A DNA stretch of 14,522 bases from Candidatus Auribacterota bacterium (GCA_016932965.1 JAFGBW010000282.1:1-14522); one strand, 5' to 3'; counted from the stretch's first letter, positions 6,347-13,530 are shown. Notes: generated by a model not told the origin, from the sequence alone. Numbers and translations are program-made.

Positions 6347-7015
6347 ATGAAGATCAGACTCCTTTACATGGGCATGCTGTCATTTTTGATTGGTTTTACC
6401 GGCTGTCGTTCAAATCCCATTGAACGGATCAAGCTAGCAGCTCTGAAAGGGAAAAAAGAAATCAATTATTCCATCAATCGCGAGGGCTGCGCTACCATCC
6501 AGCGGGTTTTGATCATGCCGGTAAAAAATGACACGGATATCCAGAGCGCTGCGGAAGAAACTTACCACCTGTTGTTGCTCCAGCTTTCGAAATGCAATTA
6601 TTTCGAATCCGTTTCATGGCGTGATATGCAGGAAGATGCTTTGAACCGTTTCCAACTGCTGGGAAACACTCCCCTACCAGCCGGGGATGATCTTGAATCC
6701 ATAAAAAAACTGGGGAAGGATTATCAAATTGATGCGGTTCTCTTTCCTGAAGTGAAACAATACCGCGCCTACCGCCCGCTTTTTTTCGGATACAAACATA
6801 AAATGATTCAAACATCAGATAGCGCCATCCTCTGGATGGTGGATGAAGCGTTTGATATGGCTGAGCCGAATGTGAACCGATGCGCAAAAAATTGGTATTA
6901 TCGTACTCATGGGGAAGAGAATAACCCCGGTTTAAAAAGTGAACTCATGGACATTTCCATGAACAGTCTCATTCAATTTGCCCTTTTCTCCATTCTTGAA
7001 ACCTGGTTAAAATAA
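6347..7015 (+). CDS. Putative outer-membrane lipoprotein, possibly of CsgG/LpoB/FlgO-like fold
   Basis: 222 residues. The N-terminus is a lipoprotein signal: basic MKIR, hydrophobic segment, then FTGC with Cys20 as the lipidated residue (Phe at -3 is not the commonest choice). The mature part starts RSNP and contains RVLIMPVKNDTD, LLLLQLSKCNYFESVSWRDM and YQIDAVLFPEVKQYRAYRP. This is the pattern of a strand giving 'VxPxxN', a helix, a strand with residues naming a component, and 'AD-x-V-x-x-G/E', as seen in the CsgG/LpoB/FlgO/TolB-N type of lipoproteins. Family assignment is by pattern and remains uncertain. It follows cheY by 81 bp and has TGAGG about 13 bases before the ATG. Neighbouring chemotaxis genes suggest, but do not show, a flagellar or envelope role. 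Confidence 0.7.
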   Translation: MKIRLLYMGMLSFLIGFTGCRSNPIERIKLAALKGKKEINYSINREGCATIQRVLIMPVKNDTDIQSAAEETYHLLLLQLSKCNYFESVSWRDMQEDALNRFQLLGNTPLPAGDDLESIKKLGKDYQIDAVLFPEVKQYRAYRPLFFGYKHKMIQTSDSAILWMVDEAFDMAEPNVNRCAKNWYYRTHGEENNPGLKSELMDISMNSLIQFALFSILETWLK

Positions 7016-7028
7016 ACTTATCTGATGA

Positions 7029-7111
7029 TAAAGATGGCGGAACTCCGCCGGCCGGAAAACCGTTGCGAAGCATCTTTACGAACGGAAGACCCCCTGCAGT
7101 TTGCTGCAGGG
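7029..7111 (+). other. Cluster of stem-loops, possible structured RNA or terminator/repeat
   Basis: Several pairings are packed into 83 bases: TAAAGATG (7029-7036) with CATCTTTA (7071-7078); GCGG/CCGC around AACT (7037-7048); CGG/CCG around AAAA (7053-7062); CCGTT (7060-7064) with AACGG (7081-7085), which crosses the first stem; and a strong 8-bp hairpin CCCTGCAG/CTGCAGGG with a TTTG loop (7092-7111). No T tract follows the last hairpin. The following AATTCTCGATTCCCAATTCAG resembles the borders of the other interspersed repeats, so a mobile repeat is an alternative to a regulatory RNA. Confidence 0.4.
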
Positions 7112-7256
7112 AACTTCAATTCTCGATTCCCAATTCAGATAAAAATGATATATTCCCTCCATTGGAATTGTTAAATTAAAAACCTCCTGAGAAAGGTTTG
7201 TCTATATTTTACTCAGATAAAGATCACCCAAAAACAGAATCAAAAAGGGGCATGGT

Positions 7257-7652
7257 ATGGGAGAAGAGGCTATCACGCATTTAAAAATATTGATCGTGGA
7301 TGATGAGGAGTCCATCAGACGTTTATTGTCTCAATTCCTGATAGAAATGGGAAACGAATGCGATACAGCCATCAATGGTCAAATGGGATTCATCAAAGTG
7401 GTTGAATCTCATTATGATTTCATTCTGATGGATATCAGGATGCCCAACATGAATGGAATTGAATGCATCAAAGCGATCCGCCAGGTGGACCCGGATATCC
7501 CGATTTTGATTATCACAGCCTTTTCCTCTGAAGAGGAAGTGAAAACCGGACTGGAAAACGGGGCAAACGGGATCATTCGAAAACCATTTGATTTCAAAGA
7601 ATTAATCCGATTGATGACGGAAATTTTGAAAGACTGCCGGCTCCGTGAGTAA
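7257..7652 (+). CDS. Second stand-alone response regulator receiver protein
   Basis: 131 residues, one receiver domain. Asp15/Asp16, phospho-acceptor Asp59 in ILMDIRMPNMNG, Thr87 and Lys109 (RKPFD) are present, so phosphorylation should be possible. There is no output domain; only about 15 residues follow the last helix. The nine-residue N-terminal extension and sequence (DDEESIRRLL) place it closer to generic NtrC/sporulation-type receivers than to the CheY at 5903. AAAAAGGGG lies seven bases before the ATG. It overlaps cheB by eight bases. Because the CheB receiver is degenerate, this protein could provide the phosphorylation input to CheB in trans; that is inference. Confidence 0.9.
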   Translation: MGEEAITHLKILIVDDEESIRRLLSQFLIEMGNECDTAINGQMGFIKVVESHYDFILMDIRMPNMNGIECIKAIRQVDPDIPILIITAFSSEEEVKTGLENGANGIIRKPFDFKELIRLMTEILKDCRLRE

Positions 7653-8691
7653 ACTGCCTGTCCTATTAATAGAAGATCTTTTTTCAGTCAAAAAACGTTT
7701 TCTCCAATTATTTTCTGAAGATCAGAACCTGATATTGATCGGGACTGCCTGCTCTGAACTCATGGCCAGAAAAATGCTTCAGTCGTTTCTGCCTTCTCTC
7801 ATCTTATGCCATGAACAGTTCATCAATACGGATTTTTTAAAAATGCTCTCCCCTTTTTTCGCAGGAGGGGAAATCAGCCTGGTCATCTATGGAAAATCGA
7901 TAGACCACGCCCCCATTGTGGACAAGATCCAGCGCCACCTGAAGGTGCGCTTCACAGCTTATCTTTGGCTGAATCCCGAGGAAGACACCAGTTACCGCGA
8001 TTTCTATCTCTCCTTTCTGGAACTGATTGCCTCCCGGTTGAGGATCGGGATAAACAAGCCCCCAATGATAAGCCAGCCTCCCCCCTTATCCGGTAAAAAT
8101 ATTTTGGCAACCAAAGTTATCGCCATCGGCTCTTCGGCCGGAGGCCCAAGAATATTAAATGCCATCTTATCGAAATTTTCACCTGATCTTGACGCGGCCG
8201 TTCTTCTGGTTCAGCATATCACCGAACCTTTTACCGAAGCCCTGGCAGATTCCTTAAAAAAAACGTCCTCATTGAAAATGGAGATCGCAAGGGATAAACT
8301 GCCGATATTAAAAGGCCATGTTTATCTGGCTCCTGGAGGTTTCCATCTGGAAGCTGAACCGGTCAAACCCTTCACAAATGAAGGGCAATGTGTTTTGAAT
8401 AAGAACAAAATGGTTAACAACCTCCGGCCATCGGTTGATAATCTCATGTTGTCCCTTCCATCTGTTTACGGAAAAAAAATCGTCGGGATGATCTTGACCG
8501 GCATGGGAAAAGACGGAGTCAATGGGATGTGTGCCATCAAATCTGCCGGGGGCCGAACCTTGGTTCAGGATGAGGAAACCAGCATGATTTTCGGCATGCC
8601 AAAAGCCGTGATCGAGACAGGCTGCGTTGATAAGATACTCCCATTTACCAAGCTTCCGGCCGAGGCTGAAGAACTCATAGCAAAAATGTAA
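7645..8691 (+). CDS. cheB: CheB-type receptor methylesterase with a degenerate receiver domain
   Basis: 348 residues from a GTG start that overlaps the preceding gene by eight bases. The C-terminal half (about 155-348) is an intact CheB esterase: Ser164 in IGSSAGGP, His191 in LLVQHIT and Asp290 in LTGMGKDGV form the catalytic triad, and the substrate loop GMPKAV is present. It would remove methyl groups from, or deamidate, chemoreceptors. The N-terminal half lines up with a CheB receiver (IED at 9-11 for the usual DD pair), but the phospho-acceptor Asp56 of enteric CheB is His56 here (LILCHEQF), and the conserved Thr and Lys-Pro are not found. Classical activation by phosphorylation is therefore unlikely. 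Direct coupling to the upstream receiver protein suggests a split or alternative control. Confidence 0.93.
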   Translation: MSKLPVLLIEDLFSVKKRFLQLFSEDQNLILIGTACSELMARKMLQSFLPSLILCHEQFINTDFLKMLSPFFAGGEISLVIYGKSIDHAPIVDKIQRHLKVRFTAYLWLNPEEDTSYRDFYLSFLELIASRLRIGINKPPMISQPPPLSGKNILATKVIAIGSSAGGPRILNAILSKFSPDLDAAVLLVQHITEPFTEALADSLKKTSSLKMEIARDKLPILKGHVYLAPGGFHLEAEPVKPFTNEGQCVLNKNKMVNNLRPSVDNLMLSLPSVYGKKIVGMILTGMGKDGVNGMCAIKSAGGRTLVQDEETSMIFGMPKAVIETGCVDKILPFTKLPAEAEELIAKM

Positions 8692-8697
8692 CACACC

Positions 8698-9588
8698 ATG
8701 AAAAAATGGATCGAATCCTTTTTGATCTGGGGGAAATTCGAAAAACGTTTTGCCGCCAACACAGTCCTGGCCTATGAAAATGACCTGAATCAACTTCAAA
8801 TCTGGCTCCAGAAACAGGGAAAAACATTTGAGAAAGCACGGCATCAGGATCTGACTGATTTCCTGATAGAGAAAAGGATGAAAGGATATGAATTCTCAAG
8901 CATTGCCCGTTCTCTCTTTTGCCTCAGAATGTTTTTCGCCTGGCTCCAAAAGGAAAAGTTCAGAACAGATAACCCGGCTGAAATTCTTGAATCTCCCAAA
9001 TTGTGGTCCAACCTGCCGGAATTGCTTTCCCCGGAAGAAATCGACCATCTGATTCAATGTGTGCGGGGACCAAAAAAAATCGCCCTCAGGAACAGGGCTA
9101 TTTTGGAAGTACTATACGGATGCGGGATGCGGGTCAGCGAGTTGGCTGGTCTCCGCTTTGAAAATGTGAACATGAAGGATCATTTTATTATTTGCACAGG
9201 CAAGGGTTCCAGGGAAAGAATTATTCCATTTGGACGAAGAGTCAAAACAGCTTTATGGAAATGGGTCCATGAAGGACGGCCATGTTTCCCGGGATCTGAA
9301 AAGATGGATCATGTGTTTATCGGACAAAAAAAAACGCATCTGTCCCGCCAGCATATCTGGAAAGAAATAAAAATCCTGGCTTTACGCGCCAATTTAAAAA
9401 AAAATATTCATCCCCATATATTCCGTCATTCCTTTGCCACGCACCTTCTGGCCGGAGGCGGAGATTTAAGGGTGGTGCAACAACTCTTAGGGCATGCCGA
9501 TATCATGACCACTCAGCGCTATACTCAGGTGGACAGGACAGATTTGATCCGGCGGTACAGGGATCATCATCCGCGGGCTAGAAAATAA
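8698..9588 (+). CDS. xerD: Xer-type tyrosine recombinase (XerD-like)
   Basis: 296 residues, the normal Xer length. The N-terminal SAM-like core-binding domain covers about residues 1-90 and the catalytic domain about 105-290. All catalytic residues are visible: Arg145 (GMRVSEL), Lys169 (GKGSRER), His240 and Arg243 (HIFRHSFATHLL), His266 (LLGHADI) and nucleophile Tyr275 (TQRYTQV). The linker SPKLWSNLPELLSPEE resembles XerD more than XerC, but the name is tentative because single-Xer lineages blur the two. Xer proteins resolve chromosome dimers at dif together with FtsK. The gene starts six bases after cheB without a clear Shine-Dalgarno, so it is probably translated by coupling. Its place inside a chemotaxis cluster is unusual. 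Nothing next to it suggests an integron or phage. Confidence 0.92.
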   Translation: MKKWIESFLIWGKFEKRFAANTVLAYENDLNQLQIWLQKQGKTFEKARHQDLTDFLIEKRMKGYEFSSIARSLFCLRMFFAWLQKEKFRTDNPAEILESPKLWSNLPELLSPEEIDHLIQCVRGPKKIALRNRAILEVLYGCGMRVSELAGLRFENVNMKDHFIICTGKGSRERIIPFGRRVKTALWKWVHEGRPCFPGSEKMDHVFIGQKKTHLSRQHIWKEIKILALRANLKKNIHPHIFRHSFATHLLAGGGDLRVVQQLLGHADIMTTQRYTQVDRTDLIRRYRDHHPRARK

Positions 9589-9659
9589 TCTTTAAAAATA
9601 ACATGTAAAAAAGCAGTATAGACTGAATCCGGCTATGATCATTAAAGATCAATCCGTTA

Positions 9660-9672
9660 GGCTTCAGAAGCC
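9660..9672 (+). promoter_or_regulatory. Small hairpin directly before the CheR-TPR ribosome-binding site
   Basis: GGCTT-CAG-AAGCC is a perfect 5-bp stem with a 3-base loop, ending just before AGGAT, the probable ribosome-binding sequence of the gene at 9682. TGATC/GATCA (9636-9651) lies just upstream. An effect on translation is possible but unproven. Confidence 0.25.
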
Positions 9673-9681
9673 AGGATCTAT

Positions 9682-12600
9682 ATGATTTTAGGCAGAAAAA
9701 ACGGATTTCAATCGTCTGACTATGTAAAAAAAGTCTATTGGAACAGACCCCAAAATATGATGATAAACAACAATCAAAATCATAGAAAAAAGCCGTCTGA
9801 TAGCGGGGTTCCGCCTTCTTCCCTTTCAATAAACGCAGGACCGTTTTTCTGGATCCCGGCTCCTTTAATCCGTTCATTCTTCAGAGCCAAACTTTTTTTC
9901 TTTCTGACGCTGTTATTTCTCAGATACCCATTGTGCTCAACCGGAACAGAGATGACCCCCATGCCGCCTGAGCAGGATGCCGTCACCATCGTGCAGGAAA
10001 AAGTGGATGAAATACTCCTTCAGCATTTTCTAAAACAGATTGCCGTCACCGCTTACGGCGGGATTCAAAGACAAATCCTGACTGATGCGGGACAGTTTAA
10101 AACCTTTTTCAACAATTTTAAATATAATCCTGAACGGTATGTTCAGGAACTCCATTTCAAAGCCAGGGCCCCCAATATCAATAAATACATCCTGGTTGTC
10201 CTAAATGCCTTGCAGCCGGAGTACACCCATTCCATTTTAACGGAACAAAGTGAATATTTCCTCTATTGCAATACGATACGGGGGCCTCAAATCCTGGCGA
10301 TTTCTTTACGGCCTATGACGGACACGTTATACAGTGAAACCTATGAACGATGGAACCTCTCTATTCTTTCAATCCCATCCTTTTCTAAAAACCTGCTGTT
10401 AAATGAAGATCATTATAAACAGGTCATCAGGTATTCGAAGTTTATCGACCTCTTGACCAATAAGCATAACAGAATTCGCTCCCCATATTTTCCTGCTGTT
10501 CATTTATTCAATCATATCTTTTTCGAAACCCTGCCCGACTCAGGTTATGATGTATCCAGTGTGACCAGGGAAAACCAGTATTTTGATTTTAAAAAAGAGA
10601 GCCAAAGACAGCTCTGCTTCCTTTCACTCCCGATTGTGCAGTATTCGCTCAGCAATAATAAAGCGCTTGATTTCTTCTTCATGATCAAGGATCCCGATAT
10701 CCTTTCAAGAATCCAGGCGCTATTGTCTCATCCCTCCTTTTCTTCCAGCATAGCGGCATCAACTATTAACGATCAAATTTCCGTTTATCTGACTTGTCTT
10801 TCAAAAAATGAATTCGAACAAAAAATATTCGAACAAAAATTACAGAATATTTTCGAACACTTAAACTATTCCATCAATTATGACGCCATCGTCACAACAA
10901 AAAGAGATGAAGTCTATTGCAATCTAAACACGTTCTTATTGAGCAACGGAATTTCCACATTCAAGGATATAGAAAATAACCGGAAAACAATTGAAAAAAT
11001 CATCGGGAATTTTTTTGTGCTCGGCACAACTTATTTCTACAGAAGCTGGAAAAGCTTATCTGTTTTTCAGGAATACCTTGCCGATATTAAAACGCAGGCC
11101 GGGAAAGAAAACAGGCCCGTTAAATTCAAAATTTTTGCCTGTTCCACCGGAGAGGAAGTCCTCACTTTTGCCCTTTCACTGTTGGATAACGGAATCAGCG
11201 ATTTCACTATTTTAGGAACGGATATCAATTCAAAATTCATCGAGACGGCAAAAAAAATGGTCTATCCCAGGGAATGCTTTGAAAGACTGCCCGAAAAACT
11301 GAGAAAACATATTCTAACGGACTATTTTATAAAAACCTCAGACGGATACGCAATCAAAGACAAGGATTTCTTTTCAAAAAGAATTTTTTATCAGGTGGCA
11401 GATATAACCAAACCGCTTCCTCAAGATCTACCCCAGGAAATAGCCCCGCCGTATGATCTCATCTCCTGCCAGAATATTTTTCTCTATTTGAATCCCAAAA
11501 TCATTCCGTCGTTATATCATGATATCACTCAATTGCTTTCTGAAAACGGCCTGTTTATTTTATCGGACAAAACGTATGACCATTTTTCATTAAAACAATA
11601 TCAATCCAAGTCAAAACCCATTCTGCATATCAATAAATATCTGGTGAAAGCCTGTCCGAATAATTTCTCCCTTCACGATCTTAAAGAAAACCTGGAAAAA
11701 ATCAACAAGGACGCCACGACTTATCCGTCCATCAAACAATATTATGAAATAAGCGGATCAAATTATCAGGAAAGAAATAAGTGGCTTGAATCACTCCTGA
11801 AAAAACCGGGGAATCACGAATTGATCTATCTTCTGCAATGTCATAATTTACTGGAACATGGTTATTTTAAAAAAGCAAGAGAATGCGCCCTGAACAACAT
11901 TTTTCATTCGCCTTACCTGTACCAAAACTACAAGCTGCTCCATGAAGCTGAATGCCAATTAAAACAGAATAAAAATGAAAAATACATCTTCTCCATCATG
12001 AAAGGGGTAGAAATCTTTTACAGCACTAAAAGTACGGATTCCATCCGGAAAGCTTTAAATCTTTTTCAGGATGCCATCAAACTCAACCCCGACAATCCGC
12101 TGGCGTTTTACGTGTTGGCTTATCAGTTTATTTACTTTGCCAATAATCTCAAAAAAGGAAATACCCTCTTGATTGAATATGAGCCCTATCTGAACCAGGC
12201 TTATAAAAATTTTTCTTATATTTTATCCAAACAGCCGGAAAACATTTATGCATACAGGGGGATAGCTGAAATAGCTTATACTTTATATGAAAGTTACGCC
12301 CAAACTCCCAACAATGAAATTGCCGCCAGATTGATCTATAATGCATTGTATAAATTTGAGCCCGCGGTCAAACAGTCATCCGATTTCACCATTTTGTACC
12401 CATTAGCCAAATTGCAGCTTAAAATGGCCGCCTTATATCTTTCTACTTACAAATTACCCGAAAATGCCCGCAAATACATTAGAAACTCCCTGGCCAATTT
12501 TAAAAAAGCCGAAGAAAACTCCTCAAACTTTACCGATGCCTTGCTTTATCAATTCTACACCCATTACAGCGAAGCCTGGTTCACCTTGTATAAAATCATC

Positions 12601-12789
12601 CAATCTTTGCCCAGGCAGGCGACCATAGTTGATTCTCCGAACTCGGATAAATACCTGTATAATGCCATGAAATTTGTCGACACGGCGCTTGATTATAATT
12701 CGGTTTATGGAATCGAAGCGGTGGAAATCCGCAATCAGATCATCGAGAAAAACAGCTCCATCAAAAAAAAATTCTTGGATTCGTTCTGA
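9682..12789 (+). CDS. Very large CheR-domain methyltransferase with extra N-terminal region and C-terminal TPR-like repeats
   Basis: 1035 residues against about 280 for ordinary CheR. Residues 393-447 resemble the CheR helical N-domain. GTTYFYR (448-454) matches the GET-x-FFR motif. FACSTGEE (485-492) is the SAM-binding loop, Asp514 in LGTDIN fits the acidic residue that binds the SAM ribose, and SCQNIFLYL (595-603) replaces the usual CRNVLIYF. The catalytic domain ends near 650. From about 700 to 1010 the protein is helical with TPR-like repeats, clearest in LNLFQDAIKLNPDNPLAFYVLAY. Residues about 90-390 match nothing I know. A basic stretch (Arg64, Arg68, Lys70) followed by LFFFLTLLFL (71-80) looks like a short membrane anchor or late signal sequence, which conflicts with a cytoplasmic SAM-dependent enzyme. 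The start at 9682 has AGGAT upstream; ATGs at residues 26-27 are alternatives. It probably methylates chemoreceptors, opposing the CheB upstream. Confidence 0.85.
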   Translation: MILGRKNGFQSSDYVKKVYWNRPQNMMINNNQNHRKKPSDSGVPPSSLSINAGPFFWIPAPLIRSFFRAKLFFFLTLLFLRYPLCSTGTEMTPMPPEQDAVTIVQEKVDEILLQHFLKQIAVTAYGGIQRQILTDAGQFKTFFNNFKYNPERYVQELHFKARAPNINKYILVVLNALQPEYTHSILTEQSEYFLYCNTIRGPQILAISLRPMTDTLYSETYERWNLSILSIPSFSKNLLLNEDHYKQVIRYSKFIDLLTNKHNRIRSPYFPAVHLFNHIFFETLPDSGYDVSSVTRENQYFDFKKESQRQLCFLSLPIVQYSLSNNKALDFFFMIKDPDILSRIQALLSHPSFSSSIAASTINDQISVYLTCLSKNEFEQKIFEQKLQNIFEHLNYSINYDAIVTTKRDEVYCNLNTFLLSNGISTFKDIENNRKTIEKIIGNFFVLGTTYFYRSWKSLSVFQEYLADIKTQAGKENRPVKFKIFACSTGEEVLTFALSLLDNGISDFTILGTDINSKFIETAKKMVYPRECFERLPEKLRKHILTDYFIKTSDGYAIKDKDFFSKRIFYQVADITKPLPQDLPQEIAPPYDLISCQNIFLYLNPKIIPSLYHDITQLLSENGLFILSDKTYDHFSLKQYQSKSKPILHINKYLVKACPNNFSLHDLKENLEKINKDATTYPSIKQYYEISGSNYQERNKWLESLLKKPGNHELIYLLQCHNLLEHGYFKKARECALNNIFHSPYLYQNYKLLHEAECQLKQNKNEKYIFSIMKGVEIFYSTKSTDSIRKALNLFQDAIKLNPDNPLAFYVLAYQFIYFANNLKKGNTLLIEYEPYLNQAYKNFSYILSKQPENIYAYRGIAEIAYTLYESYAQTPNNEIAARLIYNALYKFEPAVKQSSDFTILYPLAKLQLKMAALYLSTYKLPENARKYIRNSLANFKKAEENSSNFTDALLYQFYTHYSEAWFTLYKIIQSLPRQATIVDSPNSDKYLYNAMKFVDTALDYNSVYGIEAVEIRNQIIEKNSSIKKKFLDSF

Positions 12790-12843
12790 CATGACACGCC
12801 ATAGTCACTACCTTTCCCAAAGTTAGGGGCGTAAAATAGGTAC

Positions 12844-12887
12844 CGGCTCAAAGCCTCATTTGTTAGCCACGCTAAGTGGCTTAGCCG
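12844..12887. other. Overlapping, mutually exclusive hairpins
   Basis: AGCCAC (12865-12870) pairs with GTGGCT (12876-12881). GCTAAG (12871-12876) pairs with CTTAGC (12880-12885) around TGG. The two share bases and cannot form together. GGCT/AGCC around CAA (12845-12855) and an outer CGGCT (12844-12848) with AGCCG (12883-12887) complete the cluster. It begins 55 bp after the CheR-TPR stop; no T tract follows, so an ordinary terminator is not supported. Confidence 0.35.
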
Positions 12888-12911
12888 ATAAAGACAATGG
12901 ATCAATATATT

Positions 12912-12986
12912 AACCATGAATAACACGAATGATTTTCTATGTATAGGCAGAGAAAATAAACAATTTTATTCGTGTGGGTCATGGTT
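12912..12986. repeat. Inverted repeat with AACCATGA...ACACGAAT arms
   Basis: The 19-bp arms 12912-12930 and 12968-12986 are inverse copies with three mismatches. A nested pair ATTTTCT (12932-12938) and AGAAAAT (12951-12957) lies inside. The whole 75-bp unit could fold into one long hairpin on either strand. Small, non-coding and fold-back, it has the form of a MITE-like element, although no target duplication is evident. Confidence 0.5.
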
Positions 12987-13004
12987 TCTTTCTTTCATTT
13001 ATTT

Positions 13005-13027
13005 CTGGCATTGTCAAACTATGCCAG
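13005..13027. promoter_or_regulatory. Perfect interrupted palindrome CTGGCAT-9-ATGCCAG
   Basis: Seven-base arms at 13005-13011 and 13021-13027 with a 9-bp spacer. The geometry would suit a dimeric helix-turn-helix regulator, but the nearest gene start is over 650 bp away, so it may just be another fold-back fragment in this repeat-rich region. Confidence 0.2.
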
Positions 13028-13137
13028 TCCAAAGGCTGTGCCGGTGGTTAGGCGGATTAAATTAAAATCCTTCTCAAAAGAATCTATGGGTGAGACAAGC
13101 TGGAATTTTATTATATCGTATTGCTTAGGAACAAGTT

Positions 13138-13408
13138 AGAATTCAGGAGTCAGGATTCAGAATTCAGCAGGAACGCCTTCGGCATTTTGAATGGAATCAT
13201 GAAATCGTTCGGCTGCCTTGCAGCCTCACTGACTTCTCGATTCTCGCTTCTGAATTCTAAAAACAATACAATAATTTAAGACGTTGATAATGGCGATAAC
13301 CGTTAGCAGAAAAATAAACCGGACAGCAGTGTCTCTACTTATAGAAGTGAGTAAACTATTAGAAAAATATGTTCATTCTATGATTCTGAATTCTGACTCC
13401 TGAATTCT
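13138..13408. repeat. 271-bp unit bounded by 23-bp inverted repeats and enclosing copy B
   Basis: 13138-13160 and 13386-13408 are inverse copies with a single mismatch, built from the words AATTCAG, GGAGTCAG and their complements. Between them lies copy B of the 160-bp repeat. Tracts of alternating GAATTC/CAGGAGTC words are seen scattered in many environmental bacterial genomes (recollection). No gene is inside. Confidence 0.65.
13169..13330 (+). repeat. 160-bp structured interspersed repeat, copy B
   Basis: It aligns with the reverse complement of 1728-1888 at about 89% identity. The first hairpin pair A-T of copy A is G-C here, a compensatory change, although an adjacent C-G has become C-A. 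The second hairpin GGCTGC/GCAGCC is perfect here and has a G-T pair in copy A. A 26-codon frame starting at the shared ATGAAATCG is open in both copies, but most of its differences change the amino acid, so it is not considered a gene. Confidence 0.8.
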
Positions 13409-13503
13409 GAATTCTGCTCATCAAGGAAGAGAAGAATATAAAATCGAAAAAAAATGGCTAAAAATACCCACAGATTTTTTTATAGAGCCAATTAAAAAAG
13501 TAC

Positions 13504-13530
13504 TTGTCGCTCTTTGCCTTTTTTGATAAT
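13504..13530 (+). promoter_or_regulatory. Candidate promoter of the rpsF operon
   Basis: TTGTCG (13504-13509) and GATAAT (13525-13530) with a short 15-bp spacer; TAATTA at 13527-13532 gives a 17-bp spacer with a poorer -10. The region just upstream reads AAAAAGTACTTG followed by a pyrimidine tract, as before the PilZ gene. It would leave a leader of about 150 bases, long enough for the S6-type autoregulation known for some rpsF operons; I did not identify such a structure. Confidence 0.3.

Noticed and set aside
7029-7111. c-di-GMP-I riboswitch before the receiver-cheB genes
   Set aside because: Tempting beside a PilZ gene, but the conserved GGGACGCAAAGCC-like core and tetraloop-receptor arrangement are absent.
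13045-13060. GGTTAGGCGG, resembling the right core of an integron attC site
   Set aside because: No matching RYYYAAC-type partner or attC-like fold nearby, and no integrase of the integron type or cassette gene.
13206-13286. 26-codon frame beginning ATGAAATCG in both copies of the 160-bp repeat
   Set aside because: Open in both copies, but most differences change the amino acid, there is no ribosome-binding site, and the conserved bases are explained better by hairpin pairing.
13495-13524. Sigma-54 type -24/-12 promoter before rpsF
   Set aside because: The invariant GG of the -24 element is not present.
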